Part shown: positions 14,575-21,871 of the stretch, piece after piece
How the letters are laid out: each line of letters starts with the position of its first letter
Numbering within the stretch: the stretch's first letter is position 1
DNA from: Ruminococcus sp.
Lineage (GTDB): Bacteria; Bacillota; Clostridia; Oscillospirales; Ruminococcaceae
Assembly: GCA_015066805.1 (NCBI GenBank)
Contig: SVNP01000022.1
Span: forward strand, 1-42,077
DNA: 42,077 nucleotides
Direction: 5' to 3'
Made by a program: the position numbers and the translations under genes
Notes under the pieces: model-generated
What the model was told of the DNA's origin: nothing
The model's database searches: none
The model's input: only the letters and a program-made list of their open reading frames with translations

Positions 14575-16860
14575 TGTTTTCACCTCCTTTTGAATTCCGG
14601 GTGCTTGTTGTTTTTTACCAATGTCTGCGGCATACAACCGCAAAGCATTGCTGACAACACAAAAACTGGAAAGACTCATGGCTGCCGCACCGAACATGGG
14701 ATTCATCTCCCAGCCCAGCAGCGGCACCCACAGACCTGCCGCAAGGGGAATACCGATGATATTATAAATAAACGCCCAGAACAGGTTCTGGCGGATATTC
14801 CGCAGGGTGGCACGGCTTAAGGCAATAGCGGATGCGGCATCGGAAAGGCTGCTGTTGACCAGCACCACATCGGCGGCATCCATGGCGATATCGGTGCCTG
14901 CACCAATGGCAATGCCTACATCGGCGGCAGTCAGGGCGGGGGCATCGTTAATGCCGTCACCGATCATGGCTACCACACCGTCTTTCTGCAAAGAACGGAT
15001 GGCGGATTCTTTTTGTGCGGGCATCAGACGGGCAATGACCTGATCCACACCTGCTTCTCTGCCAATGGCCCGGGCAGTGCTTTCGTTATCGCCTGTCAGC
15101 ATGACCACCCGCAGACCCATTTGCTGCAAATGGGCAATGGCCGCTGCGCTGTCAGGTCGTATCACATCTGCTGCGGTGATCATACCCAGCAAGCGGTCAT
15201 CCTCTGCAAAGTACAGAGCCGTACTGCCGGTTTCCGCCATTGCACGGGCTTTTTCTGCCATTGTTTGGGGGATCTCGGCACTTTTGGCGATCAGATTTTC
15301 ATTGCCGCCCACCAGCTTTTTGCCATGCAGCACGCCCTGCAAACCACTGCCGGGCAATACGGTCAGATCTGTCACGGGTTCGGGGATTACGGCTTCCTCA
15401 GCGGCTTTTTTGGCAATGGCCTTTGCCAGAGGGTGCTCGCTGTTATGCTCCAAAGCGGCTGCACGGGCAAGCAAAAGGGCAGGCTCTACGCCTTCTGCGG
15501 CAAAAATGCCTGTTACGGCAGGATCCCCCATGGTAATGGTACCGGTTTTATCCAGTGCCACGATTTTGGTACGGCCTGCCAGCTCCAGAGCCTCGGCTGT
15601 TTTGAAAAGAATACCTTTTTTGGCTCCCACACCTGTGCCGACCATAATAGCCACCGGTGTTGCCAGCCCCAACGCACAGGGGCAACTGATCACCAGCACG
15701 GAGATGGCACGGGCAACGGCAAAGCCCACCGTTTCTCCCACAGCCAGCCAGATGCACAGAGTCAGCAGGGCAATGCCCATGACCACCGGCACAAATACGC
15801 CCGATACCCGATCTGCCAGCTTGGCAATGGGAGCCTTGGTAGCAGAGGCATCACTGACCATACGGATGATCTGTGCAAGGGTGGTGTCCTCCCCTACCCT
15901 TGCGGCTTCGCAGTACAGCACACCGGAGGTATTGACCGTACCTGCCTGCACACTGTCGCCCGCGGATTTTTCCACGGGAATACTTTCACCCGTCAGGGCG
16001 GATTCATTGACTGCACTGTGACCCTTCATCACCACGCCATCTACGGGAATTCCATCACCGGGGCGCACCACAAAGCAATCACCCTTGCGGACTTCCTCCA
16101 CAGGAACCGTCACTTCCGTACCCTCCCGCAACACCGATGCGGTTTTGGGGGCAAGGGCCATCAATCCTGCCAGCGCATTGGTGGTTTTGCCCTTGGCACG
16201 GGCTTCCAGCATTTTACCCACGGTGATCAGCGTTACGATCATGGCAGCGGATTCAAAATACAACCCGTGGAGATGTTCTGTCGCCGCCTGTGCATCACCC
16301 TGCGCCTGTGCGGCAGACATGGCAAACAGCACCCATACGCTGTATCCAAAGGAGGCTGCCGAGCCCATTGCCACCAGGGTATCCATATTGGGAGATCGCC
16401 GCAGCAGACCCTTGGTGCCGTTGATGAAAAATCGTTGGTTGATGACCATAATCGCTGCCGCAAGCAGCAACTGGCACAGTGCAATGCTCACGGGATTGGC
16501 TGCCATGGCAGCCGGCAAGGGGAAATGCCACATGGTATAGCCCATGGAAAGATACATCAGCGGCAGCAGCAGCCCCAGTGATGCCCAAAGCCGATGCTTC
16601 AGCAAAGCGGCTTCCTTATGGGCGGGGGCGGCATCTGTTTTGGCGGAGGATGACGGTTTGCTGCCCTGTTCCGCAGCACCGTAGCCTGCGTCGGTCACCG
16701 CTGCAATGATTGCCTGTGCATCGGCACTGCCCTGCACCTGCATGGTACCTGTCAGCAGATTGACCGAACAGCTTTCCACACCTTTTACAGCGGATACGGC
16801 CTTTTCTACACGGGCACTGCAGGCCGCACAGCTCATGCCCGTTACCTGATATTGCTTCAT
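14365..16860 (-). CDS. copA: Copper-exporting P-type ATPase CopA with fused C-terminal CopZ-like domain
   Basis: 831 residues. N-terminal HMA domain ([11 protein letters not shown], Cys 11 and 14); P1B-ATPase core with the transmembrane CPC motif (Cys393-Pro394-Cys395), TGES, the phosphorylation site DKTGT (Asp 437) and [10 protein letters not shown]. The C-terminus is unusual: after the normal last membrane helix (VVSNALRLY) a linker leads into a second HMA domain from Met763 ([11 protein letters not shown]). The core exports Cu(I) across the membrane; the tail resembles the chaperone CopZ. Inside the linker is AAAGGAGGTG, 6 bases before the Met763 codon, so a separate CopZ-size protein may also be made. 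csoR is 11 bp upstream in the same operon. ATG 16860 follows GGAGAT. Confidence 0.95.
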   Translation of the reverse strand: MKQYQVTGMSCAACSARVEKAVSAVKGVESCSVNLLTGTMQVQGSADAQAIIAAVTDAGYGAAEQGSKPSSSAKTDAAPAHKEAALLKHRLWASLGLLLPLMYLSMGYTMWHFPLPAAMAANPVSIALCQLLLAAAIMVINQRFFINGTKGLLRRSPNMDTLVAMGSAASFGYSVWVLFAMSAAQAQGDAQAATEHLHGLYFESAAMIVTLITVGKMLEARAKGKTTNALAGLMALAPKTASVLREGTEVTVPVEEVRKGDCFVVRPGDGIPVDGVVMKGHSAVNESALTGESIPVEKSAGDSVQAGTVNTSGVLYCEAARVGEDTTLAQIIRMVSDASATKAPIAKLADRVSGVFVPVVMGIALLTLCIWLAVGETVGFAVARAISVLVISCPCALGLATPVAIMVGTGVGAKKGILFKTAEALELAGRTKIVALDKTGTITMGDPAVTGIFAAEGVEPALLLARAAALEHNSEHPLAKAIAKKAAEEAVIPEPVTDLTVLPGSGLQGVLHGKKLVGGNENLIAKSAEIPQTMAEKARAMAETGSTALYFAEDDRLLGMITAADVIRPDSAAAIAHLQQMGLRVVMLTGDNESTARAIGREAGVDQVIARLMPAQKESAIRSLQKDGVVAMIGDGINDAPALTAADVGIAIGAGTDIAMDAADVVLVNSSLSDAASAIALSRATLRNIRQNLFWAFIYNIIGIPLAAGLWVPLLGWEMNPMFGAAAMSLSSFCVVSNALRLYAADIGKKQQAPGIQKEVKTMQKTMYITGMMCGHCEARVKKVLEGMEGVAEAVVSHTAGTAVVTLSAPVSDDALKSAIEAQDYTVTKIV

Positions 16861-16871
16861 AGACGGATCTC

Positions 16872-17174
16872 CTATTTCATCAGCTTTTGCAGCAGTTGTA
16901 CCAGCTCATCAATGGTTTCATCCTTGCCGGCACGGATATCCTCTGCCACACAACTGCGGATGTGTTCGGCCAGCAGCTCCTTGCTGAAGGCTCCCAGAGC
17001 TGCGTTTACGGCACTGACCTGCACCAGAATATCCACACAGTAGGCATTCTGCTCTACCATACCTTTGATGCCCCGCACCTGACCTTCAATACGGTTCAGC
17101 CGATGGATCAGGCTTTTGTATTCTTCGGCGGCACGTTCCTTGGTTTTATGGCTGCACTGACAATTTGGCTCCAT
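16872..17174 (-). CDS. csoR: CsoR-family copper-sensing repressor
   Basis: 100 residues, the DUF156/CsoR helical fold. The Cu(I) ligands of the family appear as Cys in NAYCVDIL, His in AEHIRSC and Cys in the same RSCV segment (C-H-C pattern). Arg/Lys-rich helix 1 ([18 protein letters not shown]) is the DNA-contacting face. The N-terminus adds a CQCSH segment not seen in all members. I chose ATG 17174, 7 bp after GGAGG; GTG 17180 overlaps that site. Copper binding releases the repressor from its operator, here the palindrome at 17189-17205, which derepresses csoR-copA. Confidence 0.93.
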   Translation of the reverse strand: MEPNCQCSHKTKERAAEEYKSLIHRLNRIEGQVRGIKGMVEQNAYCVDILVQVSAVNAALGAFSKELLAEHIRSCVAEDIRAGKDETIDELVQLLQKLMK

Positions 17175-17188
17175 ACCCACACCTCCAT

Positions 17189-17205
17189 ATACCCCCTAGG
17201 GGTAT
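17189..17205. promoter_or_regulatory. CsoR operator
   Basis: ATACCCC-CTA-GGGGTAT, a perfect palindrome of the G/C-rich CsoR type. It lies just downstream of the -10 box of the csoR promoter, over or next to the expected transcription start, and 14 bp upstream of the csoR ATG. Confidence 0.85.
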
Positions 17206-17216
17206 GTTATGGATCT

Positions 17217-17245
17217 ATTATACACCTCCCTGTCTGTTTTGTCAA
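17217..17245 (-). promoter_or_regulatory. Consensus promoter of csoR-copA
   Basis: Minus strand: TTGACA (17245-17240), a 17-bp spacer and TATAAT (17222-17217). Both hexamers are perfect, which fits a strong promoter held off by CsoR. Confidence 0.9.
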
Positions 17246-17281
17246 GAAAAAAAGAAGGAGACCGCAAGGATCTCCTTCTTC
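17246..17281 (-). terminator. Terminator of the lipoprotein gene
   Basis: Minus strand: AAGAAGGAGA, loop, TCTCCTTCTT, then TTTTT. It ends next to the -35 box of the csoR promoter. Confidence 0.85.
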
Positions 17282-17308
17282 TCATTGGTTCTTTCATGTA
17301 CTGCCCGA

Positions 17309-18064
17309 TCACTCGGTCAGGTCGCCCATGCCTTCAAAGATGGAAACAAAGGTGTAGAGCAGGGTCAGAGCTGTATCCACCTGCCACTTGCCGTTGATCT
17401 TCAGCACTGCATAATCCATCTCGCTGCTGAATCCCGCTGCTTCATTCTTCACATTGAAGACATACACGCCTTCGATCTTGAACTCCTCTTCGGGGCTTAC
17501 CTCAATGGTTTCGCCGTCCTCGGTTTCCACCTCGCTCATCAGATCGCTGGCAAGGAAGTCATTGTACTCCTGTGCCATGGAGTTGTAGCACTGAGGCTCA
17601 CCGAATACCGCATTGGAATAATCCATGAAGATCTCGCTCTCGGCATCCTGCATATATTGCACCAGCTCGGGATCGCTGCCGGTCTCACCGTGCTCCATGA
17701 AATAGTTGAACTGCACATCGTAGTAGCGGATCATGGCAGCGTAGTCTTTGTTGTTGTTTGCCTCCAGATAGCCTGCAATCACATCCTTCACTTCTGCCAG
17801 CTCATCTGCAGAGGCAGGCTCCTCGGGCTTCATATCGCCCTCATCGGAACCGGCATCGGTTTCCTCGGTAGTGGTGGTTTCGGCAGTTGTAGTGGTCTCT
17901 GTAGTGGTAGTGGTTGCTTCAGTGGTAGTAGTGGTTGCCTCTGTGGTAGTAGTGGTGGTGGTATCTGCCTTGGAGCTGTCTGCGGTGGAGCTGCTGTCCT
18001 CGGAGCAGCCGGTGAGCAGCAGTGCTGCACTGAGCATACCTGCCAGAACTTTTGTGAACTTCAT
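17309..18064 (-). CDS. Threonine-rich lipoprotein, possible NTF2-like domain
   Basis: 251 residues. A lipoprotein signal peptide (MKFTKVLAG..) ends in the lipobox LLTGC with Cys20. Residues about 30-75 are a low-complexity linker of Thr runs broken by Glu and Ala, encoded by an imperfect ACC/ACT repeat; this probably holds the domain away from the membrane and may be glycosylated. The rest (about 85-250) reads like an NTF2/SnoaL-type fold: EVKDVIAGYLEANNNKDY at the start, a central helix and beta strands ending in YAVLKINGKWQVD. Ligand and role unknown. ATG 18064 follows AAAGGA. Monocistronic: promoter at 18131-18159 and terminator at 17246-17281. Confidence 0.8.
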   Translation of the reverse strand: MKFTKVLAGMLSAALLLTGCSEDSSSTADSSKADTTTTTTTEATTTTTEATTTTTETTTTAETTTTEETDAGSDEGDMKPEEPASADELAEVKDVIAGYLEANNNKDYAAMIRYYDVQFNYFMEHGETGSDPELVQYMQDAESEIFMDYSNAVFGEPQCYNSMAQEYNDFLASDLMSEVETEDGETIEVSPEEEFKIEGVYVFNVKNEAAGFSSEMDYAVLKINGKWQVDTALTLLYTFVSIFEGMGDLTE

Positions 18065-18130
18065 CTTTACATTTTCCTTTCTGTCTTGTGGTTTCAGCGT
18101 ATGATCACGCAAAAGCTGCGCGATGGTATT

Positions 18131-18159
18131 ATTCTAGCACAAACCGCAAAAAGAATCAA
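18131..18159 (-). promoter_or_regulatory. Promoter of the lipoprotein gene
   Basis: Minus strand: TTGATT (18159-18154), a 17-bp spacer and TAGAAT (18136-18131). Confidence 0.6.
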
Positions 18160-18282
18160 AGGCGGAGAAAATGAGATTGCAGCTCCGTACATGAAAATAC
18201 TCCCATGTTTTCTCCTGATATCTCCTGTTTTCTCTGTTTTTCACAGCAGGCCGATTTTCCGCAAAGTATACAAACAAATCCC

Positions 18283-19116
18283 CTATTCTTGGAAGGTTTC
18301 CCACTGAAATGCGTACTCTGCCAAGGCGGTACCTGTGCGGGCGGCAGCTTCTGTTTCCACAGAGATCACCCGTACACATTCCGCCGATGCGCCATAGGGC
18401 AGTACCGCCAAGGGCTCTCCGCCCTTATGGTAGGCAATGGAGTTGCCGATGGCCTGCCAGCCTGCCCAGGTGCCCACAGGCACCTGTCCCACATTGCTCA
18501 CACCGATCACAGGGATCCCATACAGCTTGGAAAGTCTGCCGTAGGGTCTGTGCCACTCGCTGCCGTAAGGCTCTGCCACAGGGTCACGGTCAGGCCGCAC
18601 CGCCCATGCACAGGGCGAAAGGAGCATCTGTGCGCCCATACGGGCAAGCGATGCCCCCAGACACACACTCTGTATGGCATTATCCGCACAAATGGGAATA
18701 CCCACCTTGCCAAAAGGGGTATCAAATGCCTGAAGACTGCTGCCTACGGTGTACATATCCTCAATGCCTGTCAGCAGGTTGATTTTATGATGCCTGCCCA
18801 CAAGCTCTCCCTGTGCGGAAATCAACAGGGCAGCATTGCAGATCTGTTCCCCGATACGCTCGGTCATGCCGGCCACCAGCCACACATGGTTTTCCTTGGC
18901 AATGCGGCACAATGCGGTGCCGATCTCACCATTTACGGGCTGTGCCAGCTCTTTTGCCAAGGGGGTTGCCCAGCCAAGATCCATACATTCCGGCAGAATA
19001 CAGATCTGTGCGCCCTCAGCGGCGGCCTGTGCCACCATTTGTGCTGCACGGGCAAGATTCTGCCGTGGCTTATGAAAAACTACCTCCATCTGGATCATGC
19101 CTACCCGAATCTCCAT
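18283..19116 (-). CDS. Carbon-nitrogen hydrolase (nitrilase superfamily)
   Basis: 277 residues. The catalytic triad of the superfamily is visible: Glu in ICILPECMDLG, Lys in GRHHKINLLTG and Cys in GIPICADNAIQ. A final-third segment VIGVSNVGQVPVGTW follows the normal fold. Such enzymes hydrolyse amides, carbamoyl groups or nitriles in the cytosol; the subgroup cannot be named with confidence. ATG 19116 has AAGGAGG 8 bp upstream; GTG 19119 is the alternative. It is transcribed divergently from the ECF sigma factor gene, with promoters about 40 bp apart. Confidence 0.85.
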   Translation of the reverse strand: MEIRVGMIQMEVVFHKPRQNLARAAQMVAQAAAEGAQICILPECMDLGWATPLAKELAQPVNGEIGTALCRIAKENHVWLVAGMTERIGEQICNAALLISAQGELVGRHHKINLLTGIEDMYTVGSSLQAFDTPFGKVGIPICADNAIQSVCLGASLARMGAQMLLSPCAWAVRPDRDPVAEPYGSEWHRPYGRLSKLYGIPVIGVSNVGQVPVGTWAGWQAIGNSIAYHKGGEPLAVLPYGASAECVRVISVETEAAARTGTALAEYAFQWETFQE

Positions 19117-19148
19117 CACAGAAGCCTCCTTTTGATTTGCTTTTGCTC

Positions 19149-19177
19149 ATTATACCATAAGATCTCCCCTGCCGCAA
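19149..19177 (-). promoter_or_regulatory. Promoter of the nitrilase-family gene
   Basis: Minus strand: TTGCGG (19177-19172), a 17-bp spacer and TATAAT (19154-19149). Confidence 0.65.
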
Positions 19178-19194
19178 CCGTTCCTGCCGAAAAT

Positions 19195-19223
19195 TTGACC
19201 TTTTTTTCACAGAATGCTATAAT
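19195..19223 (+). promoter_or_regulatory. Promoter of the sigma factor operon
   Basis: TTGACC (19195-19200), a 17-bp spacer and TATAAT (19218-19223). This is a housekeeping-type promoter; I see no clear ECF-type promoter in front of its own gene. Confidence 0.75.
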
Positions 19224-19287
19224 GGATGTGTAACCTTTTCCGATCGTTCCCGTCATAAAAAACAAAGCAGCAAAAGGAGGTGCTCCC

Positions 19288-19849
19288 ATGGAGGATGATG
19301 CAAGGATCATCGGGCTGTTTGAGCAGCGCAGCGAACAAGCCATTGCCGCAGTCAGCGGAAAATACGGCGGTCTTTGCCGCAGCATTGCAGGCAGGATCCT
19401 TTCCGATACACAGGATGTGGAGGAATGTGTCAATGATACATGGCTGCGTCTGTGGAATGCCATTCCCCCCTGCAAAACCCGATTCTCTGGGAGGGTTTAT
19501 TACCACTGTGGTACGCCGTCTTTGCTTTGACCGTCTGGATGCCTCACAAACCGCAAAGCGCGGCGGCGGGCAGCTTCCGCTGGCCTTGGAGGAGCTGGCT
19601 TACTGTATGCCCTCACAGGAGGATGTGGCACATACGGTGGAGCAGCGGGAGCTTTCTGCGGCACTGGAACGCTTTCTGGATGCTTTGCCCTATGAATCAC
19701 GCACCATTTTTGTGATGCGCTACGGCAATCTGTACAGCATCCGTGAGATCGCAGAGCAGTACGGCATCTCCGAGAGCAAAGTAAAGGTAACGCTGCACCG
19801 TGCCCGCAAGAAGCTGAAGACTTGTATGGAACAGGAGGGTTTGCTATGA
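19288..19849 (+). pseudogene. ECF-type sigma-70 factor split by a +1 frameshift at a C6 run
   Basis: The 5' frame (19288-about 19470, strong site AAGGAGGTG before the ATG) encodes a sigma region 2: FEQRSEQAIAAVSGKYGG, then DVEECVNDTWLRLWNAIPP. The 3' frame, entered at about 19471, continues as KPDSLGGFITTVVRRLCFDRL and then region 4 (AALERFLDALPYESRTIF, IREIAEQYGISESKVK). Together they make a normal ECF factor of about 187 residues. The break is at CCCCCC (19465-19470): removing one C restores IPPAKPDSL in one frame. Possible explanations are a real inactivating insertion, phase variation by slippage, programmed +1 shifting, or a sequence error. The stop overlaps the start of the next gene (ATGA), so the two are translationally coupled. 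Presumed role: transcription of target genes under control of the downstream membrane protein. Confidence 0.8.
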
Positions 19850-21543
19850 AAGAAAAAGATCTTTTACAAGCTATGGGTGAGATTCATCCCAAGTATTATG
19901 CGGAGGCACAGCAACGGGCGGATGCCGCTGCTGCCGCAGCCGAGGGTACATCCTACACCGAGGAGGATGCCTTTGTGGCAGTTACCAATCATCGTCCCTC
20001 TCTCATGCCCATTCTGACAGGCATCGGTTCTGTGGCAGCTTGTCTGCTGCTGATGGTGGGTCTGGGCAGCCGTATGGGGCAGCAGGGCAGTGTGGAGGAA
20101 TCCTCTCTGCCGGAGCCTGTGCAGACCCAATCCACCCCAACCAATACCGATTGCCTGCATACAGTGCTAACAACAACCACTACCCTTGCCACCGAATCCA
20201 CACCGCCGGAAACCGGCAAGCAGCTAACCATAGATGACGTGATCCGTCTTTCTGCCAAGGGCGAAGCCTTAAGCTGGGAGGATTTTGCGGAATATCAGGG
20301 CACCATGGTAGGCTCGGGGCTGTATATTATGCGGTATGTCATTGATGAGGACTATGCACTTTCCATTGGTGGGATCCTCACTGAATCGCCCTCATATATC
20401 TATTTATCCTACCAAAATGACCGCACCATTGATATCCGCACAGAGGATGTGGCTGCGTTTGTGAAAGAATCGGTGCATACGCCGCCCGAGCCGAAACGGT
20501 TTACGCTGGAAGAGATCATTGCACTTTCTGCCAAGGGGCAGGCCTTAAGCTGGAAGGATTTCTTTGATTATGAAGAGATCGAATCCGACGGTGAAATTGA
20601 GATCTGCCAGTTGGTGACAGATGATTTCACCTTAAAGGTGGGCGGTAAGCCCGATGCCGCTCCCGTTTATGCCAATCTGATCTACAAGGACGGTCAGAGC
20701 GTGGATATCCGTACGGGAGATGTGGAAGCCTTCATCACCGCCTGCCGCACACCTGAACAGCAGCTGCAGCTGACCCTGTACGATATCATGCTGCTTTCCA
20801 CTGCCAAGGGCGAAGCCTTAAGCTGGGAGGATTTTGCCAATTATGCCTGCACCGATGTAGGCTCCGGTCTGTATATCTATGAGTATATCATTGATGCGGA
20901 TTTTGTACTGCACATCGGTGGTGTGCCAAGTGATACGCCCTTGTATATGAATCTTTCCTACCGGAACGAAAAGTATATTGACATCCGCACCGAGGATGTT
21001 TCCGCCTTTATTGAGGAATGCCTGACCCCCGCCCCCGAAAAGCTGCCGGTAACGGTGATGCAGACCAACAAAGGAGGCATTTACTACGGTGACGGGCTGG
21101 GCTACTACCTTGATCATATGATGCTGCAGCAGCCGCCCGATGTCACCACATGGAAAGGTACGATGTTCGACGGCTTGGAAATACCCGAAACCATGCAGCA
21201 GGATGCGTTTTACGAGGAAAACATCTGCATTTTACTGGCGATTAACCAAGCGCACTTGGGTTATGAATACGGCATCCAATCCTTGGAGATCACCGCAGAC
21301 GGTGTGCTGCATTTCTGCGTATCGGAGTTTACACCTGCATTGTTGGCTTGTGCGACAACTGATTACTTCATTATGGTGACCGTGCCCAAGGAGCATCTCC
21401 CGGAGATCACCGGCATTGAAATAGACCATATAGAAAAATTTGAACCTGTCGATGACGGTATATCCAGTAATGCAGAAATCGTATATGAAGAATTTCTGGC
21501 ATCGCTGCCCGAGGAGTTATATCTGACGGTGCCTGCCGAATAA
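19846..21543 (+). CDS. Single-pass membrane protein with three ~92-residue repeats, putative anti-sigma/sensor
   Basis: 565 residues. A short N-terminal, probably cytosolic part (about 1-47) is followed by one membrane helix (about 48-70, ILTGIGSVAACLLLMVGLG), a Thr/Pro-rich linker and a long, probably external part. Three repeats begin at about residues 127, 219 and 310. Each has LS.KG.ALSW.DF, then a SGLYI-like strand, then D..L.IGG, and ends IDIRTEDV.AFI. The last about 165 residues are a different domain. ATG 19846 overlaps the sigma factor stop and has AGGAGG upstream. The topology is like that of RsgI-type regulators, with a small inside domain and a large outside sensor, but I do not recognise a known anti-sigma domain. 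Ligand unknown; two dockerin enzymes lie next door. Confidence 0.75.
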   Translation: MKEKDLLQAMGEIHPKYYAEAQQRADAAAAAAEGTSYTEEDAFVAVTNHRPSLMPILTGIGSVAACLLLMVGLGSRMGQQGSVEESSLPEPVQTQSTPTNTDCLHTVLTTTTTLATESTPPETGKQLTIDDVIRLSAKGEALSWEDFAEYQGTMVGSGLYIMRYVIDEDYALSIGGILTESPSYIYLSYQNDRTIDIRTEDVAAFVKESVHTPPEPKRFTLEEIIALSAKGQALSWKDFFDYEEIESDGEIEICQLVTDDFTLKVGGKPDAAPVYANLIYKDGQSVDIRTGDVEAFITACRTPEQQLQLTLYDIMLLSTAKGEALSWEDFANYACTDVGSGLYIYEYIIDADFVLHIGGVPSDTPLYMNLSYRNEKYIDIRTEDVSAFIEECLTPAPEKLPVTVMQTNKGGIYYGDGLGYYLDHMMLQQPPDVTTWKGTMFDGLEIPETMQQDAFYEENICILLAINQAHLGYEYGIQSLEITADGVLHFCVSEFTPALLACATTDYFIMVTVPKEHLPEITGIEIDHIEKFEPVDDGISSNAEIVYEEFLASLPEELYLTVPAE

Positions 21544-21551
21544 ACAACAAC

Positions 21552-21850
21552 AGCCGCAGAGCTTATGGTTCTGCGGCTCAGTTTGTAGAGAAACCCCATT
21601 CGCATTTCCGGGAATGATATTTGGGATATCACGTTGAAAACGTTCCACCGGAACGTTTTCAAGAGAAAGCTGCTGCAAAAATGAAACGAGGGGAAAGCGG
21701 TCTTGTTCGCTTTCCCCTCGAAATGCAGTCGCATTTCTCACCCCTATTCTCCGCGCGCCGTTAGAATGGCGCAGGGAGTTTCTCCATCTGCGGATGGCGA
21801 CTTAGGGCTCTGTCCTAAGAACCCGCAAGCCTTTCAAAAGGCTTGACCGA
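21552..21850. repeat. Second cluster of perfect hairpins in non-coding DNA
   Basis: The stretch 21544-21871 has no gene. It contains AGCCGCAGA/TCTGCGGCT (21552-21578, possible terminator of the three-repeat gene with a weak T run); a 13-bp perfect arm pair TTGAAAACGTTCC / GGAACGTTTTCAA (21634-21662); a second 13-bp pair CGAGGGGAAAGCG / CGCTTTCCCCTCG (21687-21720); GAAATGC-AGTC-GCATTTC; GCGCC/GGCGC; CCATC/GATGG; CTTAGG/CCTAAG and CAAGCCTTT/AAAGGCTTG (to about 21845). The density of stems is like that at 10050-10261. Confidence 0.6.
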
Positions 21851-21871
21851 AACTTTTGTGACGGCTTTTTG

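Noticed and set aside
15013..16581. 522-codon plus-strand ORF opposite copA
   Set aside because: Antisense shadow with many His/Cys/Gln residues and no domain; copA is certain on the other strand.
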